A stretch of DNA of 21,112 nucleotides from Echinostoma caproni (Eukaryota > Platyhelminthes > Trematoda > Plagiorchiida > Echinostomatidae). The DNA is taken from contig UZAN01043528.1 of NCBI GenBank assembly GCA_900618425.1, positions 19,844-40,955 of the forward strand, given 5' to 3'. Positions 12,301 to 18,300 of this stretch are shown here, piece by piece (the first letter of the stretch is position 1; every line of letters begins with the position of its first letter). The translations under genes were made by a program, and so were the position numbers. The notes under the pieces were generated by a model. The model had not been told where the DNA came from. It searched no databases and was given only the letters and a program-made list of their open reading frames with translations.

Positions 12301-15300
12301 CTCGGTCGCCACAGTACCTACTCCCGGTGTGTTTAGTGTTAAGGTGTAGTCCGAGCGATTCACTTTTCATTACGTGGATCATTGGCTTATCCGATTGGCA
12401 AAATTTGTTGAGAGACTCGAGTTGGGCTTATTGAGGTGAATTTTGGTGACTGGGCTATTTTTCACCAATAGCCCAGCAAACGCAACTAGCCTCAATTTTG
12501 ACTGGCCTAGTCCTGACTTAAAAAGTGGTAGACCTGAAAGAAAAACAGAATGCATTTGATTCGTTTCAGAAAAGAGATTTTCGAGGTTAAACGCAGATAC
12601 TCGTTGTCCGAAGAAGTTTAGCCGCATAAAGAACATTCACAAAGACTATAGCATTACATCAGAAGCTCGCGGTTAGCAAGCAGACTGATTGAACAAATAT
12701 TAAACATTGTAGGTGCACTATGAATAAACTGTATCACTCTTTCAGCCGAAATGCAAGATGATTCGAAGGAGGCAAACAACATTACTTTCTTTATTGGATT
12801 TATTCTCAAAGGTAGTTACTTGCTGGTTATCAACGTGAAACAACAGAATGCGCTTAGTGTATGTTGTATTTTTTTCCCTTGAAGCCTAATTCTGGGCGAA
12901 ACTATGGAGATAAAATTCCTTTCGTTGAGGCATAAAGAGCGAAATAAATGTTATGTTAGCATATTGTGTTGAAAAGAATGTAGCACGCGTATTGAACAGG
13001 TCCATTTGGGATCCTATTGATTTCCTAGTTTATCGTGTAACTAATTCTATGGATTCATACTGTTACAAGGAGCACTGTTCATCTTCGACAGTCGCCCACT
13101 CCCATTACGTGGATCTTTTAACTCCTAAGCAGCTTCTCTCGGTGAAGATCTATTGAAGTTCCTCAGCACAAACCAAATAAGATTACGGTATTTGAATATC
13201 CGGTTGTTGAAAATACAATAGATCACTGAATGAAGTTATTGGATTTCATTTCTCACAGGTGCTCTTCCCGTATACGAAGTGAATTTTGATTCGAAACTGT
13301 GGGGTGTGATTCAAGAAGCTGCTCGAATCGAATTATTTAATCTACCACTGCCGGAGATTGCTCGATTTCTTGGACTTCGAGTGAGTATCAAGCACACCCA
13401 CACATTCCCGTCTCTTTGAGTCAAATCATTGATGTCTACTGTTTTTCTTGTTGATTCCAGTTCAGCTGATTATGTGCTTTCAACTTTCTCAGATCGATTG
13501 AAACATCCCTTCCGTTGGGAGTTTTTCTCAAACTATTAGCCCATGCTTTCACTGTAAGCACTCAGTCGGAACGATTCATATTAATGACAACCTGTTCAAG
13601 ATGACTGGCGGTCAAAGGATTTATTTGTTCAGAGTATCAAACTTGGATTAACTCATTCGATTGTTTAGAGGCACCAGGCACTCCTGATGGTCTTGGGTGT
13701 CGGTTTCACTCCTTGGGATATCGTTAATTCCCCACGAGGTAATGCATTCAAATGCGATGGAAATGTTTGTGATAACCAAAAAAGAGCACTGGACAGCTGT
13801 TTCGTTCTGTTTGGGACTCATCAGCAGTGCGCATTTCTTGTGCTCCTATCAGGACTCGATTAATAAACCGCGAACCGATACCATCAAGAGTGCCTGGGGT
13901 AAAGGTAAGGTAATGCTCGCGGTTCGAGTCCTGACACGGACACCCAAAAAGTACGAACTGCTGACGAGTCCCAAACAGGACGAAACAGCTGTCCAGTACT
14001 CTTTATTGATTTATTTGTTTGTTTTCACGACGGGGGAAGAGATTGACCACTTAATACTCATTTTTTTATTCTTAAGTTGAATTTTCTGTTAAAATCAGGT
14101 GCAATTTCATCTATTGCACAATTCTGGGAATACAAGTTTGTTGCCTTAAAGAAATTCAAATCTGACTGTCTATTCTCTTTTCTTCTTTATTCGTTTTCTT
14201 CATTTATCATGTAAACATTGAAAATTGTTTGTCCTACCTGATCAGAAAACGACTTGAAGAGTGATATTCATTTCAAATCGATCTACTTTCTCCCATCGGT
14301 CATAGCACTCCTATTATCAGAACATGGTCCTACAATTGCAGCGAATGGTCGATCGATACGAGGAAATCAGGGCACAACTGGATCCGTTAAAAGTGAGTCA
14401 ATCGAAGTGTGCATTATCTTTATACAATGTTTTTTTTGCTCAAAAGATTGACTGTTGATTATCAACATTTGTTTATCTCATTTTAGGTCACTTTAATGGA
14501 AAACAGTCTGCGAAATCTGGTAAACACGATCGATCGTGGTGTGTTCTATCTTAATTGGGACAGTCTTGTAGTGGACGAATATCTGGAACATTGTGATCGA
14601 GTGAGTGACAGTTTCGAGTTCTATGTTCGTTCTTCACCTCCTGTGAAAAAAAACAGTGTTCTTGCGTGCTTATGCACCAGAGCTGGTTTGAAACTTTCCA
14701 ACAACTTAAAATGGTCATACGTGAATTCTGTCGTGTAAATGAAATGTCAAATGAATAGCTAGAACTCACTGGACAGCTGTTTCGACTTAGTCGAATCCCA
14801 TCATCTGTACGAAGCCATCGACCCAACCGGGGATGAAACCGGGGCCGTCACAGGCAGAACGCAAGCATACTTCCCACTCGGCCATGGAGCAGATGATCGG
14901 ACCGCTTTTTATTTTCATTTTTGCCGTTCGCTGTGGTAGAACACGTAGCGGACACAGGCCTTCCAGAGAACGAGGGCACATTCAAAGTGATCGATAAGCC
15001 CATCGAAGGCTATCCATCAACGCTACCTAGCAACAGCTGAAGCCCTGGTCATTAACCTACTCAGTTCACCACCGTGTTCTCCAAAGTGATTTTTTCCCAG
15101 TCAATTCGCTTACCCTGGCCTCAACCTGAAGCAACCGGTCGAAACGATCGCAACCTTTGGTATGACCCAAAGAAGCAGACCGGACATGGAGCAGTTCACG
15201 CAATCCATCGACTGTGAACATTTTGCAAACCACATAATTATAACAAACACAAAACTCTGATACTTCATTTCCGAACCACACATTGCATTACAACTAACCC

Positions 15301-18300
15301 ATCGTATATGTCCCATCAAACAATTACAGTATAGTTTGACAATTTTTCGGCTCACTATATATGACTGTATTAGCCGGAGGAAGAAGTTATCGAAAGCAAG
15401 CCTTGTTCGCTGTGACGTTTTCTTAAAGTCATGATGGAAATTTCCCGTGAAGATACTTTTACCAACATCAGTCAGTGTGCACTTTGGGTGTGTGTTTATT
15501 TATTTTATCGGGTAAATCTTTTAGTTGTGTATTAGTACGAAGCTTATAATTACAGTCAGCTTGTCCCCTTTGTCCACCATCTCTGCCATCGGAACAGAAT
15601 TCAACTTGACCCCTTGGGCTGAAACCGAAAGCCCATGAGATTCTTCTCTACCAACATAAAACTGCGATGCAACTCAAATGGCTTCGAAAGAGCCAAAAGA
15701 ACTGTTCGTGAAATGGAGAGGGATCTCTTTGGCACAACGTGCAAAAGGGCACCATAGTGGACCCCGAGAGGAAGTATCATGTGTGTCCTGTCGGATGAAT
15801 CAATTATTGTAACAACAGGGGTAAGGTATAACCTTACCCGGCAAATGATTTTTGATACAATTCGATCGATTTATCTATCGCCGCCCTTGTCCCAGTTGAT
15901 AGTCGTACTAATACGAATCCGACAAACTATTCAAGCTATAATATCGCGTCACCGTGGTCAAACGATGACCGAAAATTCATGCATTGGATGTGTGAAATAC
16001 ATGTGGGATTGATTCTGTGATTTTCGAAGTAGACAAGCATACAAAACAAGGTGAATGCTCAAATTACTCAGAGGATAACTTCACGAAACTGAAGTTTCTT
16101 AAATATGAAAATGTTGAGTGTGCAGAAAGCAAGAGTTAGTTGTTTGTCTAAATCAGGACTGCCGCATCGGGTTAATTTGGTCACACAAGGCTGTGGTAGC
16201 CGAAACACAAGTTGACCACCACCAGCAGATCCTGAGACCGGTTCAATAATCTAAACAGCAAAACATCACAATGCACTAACATGTCGAAGGAATAATGCGA
16301 TCGAAAAAAGCGAGAATTCAAACTCGGCTACAAAATAAGTAATATAAATCTACTCATTAATTGAGTTCTCGTTATTCTCAACACCCAACCCCCTCCTTGG
16401 TTCAGTAGGTAATTGAAGAAAAAACTACTGGTCTGCGTGAAGTTTTTTTGCCTAAATTACTCATTAGTAATTTAGATTGCTCCCCACACAGTATACATTA
16501 TCCATAGGGATACATTATTCTCATCTAGGTGAATGATGAACCGTGAACGACTATTTTTTTTAATTGTGAATATTGATCGTCACTGTTCTATCTAAATTGT
16601 GATCTACCCGAATCCCGTAACCGGAACATCAACTTATTTCGTAATAGCGACTGAAACGGGCCGAAAATCATATCAAAGAGGTCGATCGATGTTTTGATAT
16701 TCTCGAACGAATAGGCACCCTGATTTCCCGCGCTCAAATGTTCAAGGAAAAAGAGAATGGACAATTGGTCTCAGCCAAGGTGAGCATCTGATAGAAAAAT
16801 CAGAGATCTGTAAGACCCTGCGATCCTTTTAGTCCTTATTTCTGCGCTGAATGAATTGCATCATACCATTAAGTTTATTGCTCATCACAAACACTACCTG
16901 TCTTGTGTCATCTTGGAAATGAATGCTAAAAATGTTTTAGGATAGTGAACCACAGTACCGAAATATACTATATTCTATATCCAGTCTGTTCGATCGGTCG
17001 CCCGCTGGTCGTGTGAATTTTTATCTGTGAATTCACATGATTTGTCTTTGGTGTAATGGATGGAGTGATATTACTGGTACTACTCACTGAGACTATAGAA
17101 CAGACTATATAGAACAATCATGTAGTGTCTCCCATGTTTTCAAATCAAAATTCTTTTGTTCGGTTACAAGTTAAACAAAACAATTGGGTTGAACAAACAC
17201 GACGGTCACTTTGATCATGGTTTTACCATTAGGACGCTAATTACACAGCTGCATGACAAGTGATTTTACTTCAGATTGCACAGGTTTCATCCAACATTGC
17301 ATCTTCAGTTGAATTTAGACAGAGATACTAATGCCCTCTTCATCTTAAATCTCGATTCTCACAAATTCTTCATGATCATACAGAAAACAAAGTTTCATTT
17401 CATCTATGTGAAACAGCATGAAATCTCGTTCATTTGAAACGCTTTCTTAAAGAAGCTAAACAATTAATATAGAAGTCCGTACTTTGTTTACTGGCCTGAG
17501 AAATACACTCATTCGTCTACATGCCGTTATGTGTATATATTTCTTACTTGGAACTTTTTCACACCGGAACCCCTAGTTTTGAACAATGCTCCAATAAGCT
17601 CCACTCTGTATCTTTTTCAATTTAAGATGTCCGGACGTCACAATATGAATTTAAGATTTACGAATATGAATTTAAGATGGCATGTTGCTATTTGGATAGT
17701 ACGACAGCGCAATTGTTCCGTCGTGCCACATTGTCTTGTACTTTCCGTGATACTCTTGTTGTCACGTTTAGACCATCCGTGTGGTGAAGGCACGCCTGCC
17801 GTACAGTCGAAGTTCACTGGGTCCATCTAAGACTCGCGGCTGTAAACAAGGTGTGGTTTCTCGCTCGGGTTAGCTGGGCAAACACCAGGTCCTTGTTGCG
17901 GCTGGACCATCCGACCGATCGATAAATGAACCCGATCGATCATGTGATTTTCGTGCCGGCACAGGAGGAGGATGGGTTCCGAATCCGACACTGTCTAAGG
18001 GTTAGTAGAGAATCACCACAAGAGAATCAGTTGTGGAGCGGTGCGCCATGTGGGAAATTCGGAATGGAAAGTGCTCAAGCGATGATAACAGTGGGCCAAC
18101 GTATGACTCGTCTAAGATACACGCACTACTTTTCCAAGCCCGTTCGGTAAACAGATAATCACAATAAAACTTTGAACCTACCTTATGTACGGACTACAAT
18201 ATTCACATAAAACTATTCTTGTTTTTTCCCAACTGGCTGTTTTCGCGTTGAACGACCTCGCTAACTATGTCGGAGAAAGAATTCCGAAACAGCAATCGCA

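Larger units (their letters stand above)
13381..14320 (+). other. Dynein intron 6 (940 bp) holding the inverted hammerhead pair
   Basis: Donor gtgagt, acceptor ttatcag. The centre is occupied by two hammerhead SINE copies in opposite orientation. A continuous + frame at 13697-14080 runs through both copies and is a repeat shadow rather than an exon. Confidence 0.6.
14601..16647 (+). other. Dynein intron 8 (2.05 kb)
   Basis: Donor gtgagt, acceptor tcgtaatag. It contains hammerhead SINE copy E near its start, a possible short LTR at 15.79-15.92 kb and two perfect hairpins. Apart from the SINE, I recognise nothing in 14.9-15.7 kb although it is comparatively GC-rich, which suggests further unrecognised repeat sequence. 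Confidence 0.5.

Noticed and set aside
13697..14080. Longest intronic + frame (127 codons)
   Set aside because: It runs straight through the inverted hammerhead repeats and shares its sequence with the repeat shadow near 2.7 kb, so it is not a gene.
15519..15920. Inverted 12-base match gtattagtacga between 15.52 kb and 15.91 kb as an element's terminal repeat
   Set aside because: Flanking sequence does not extend the match, and the word is itself nearly palindromic.
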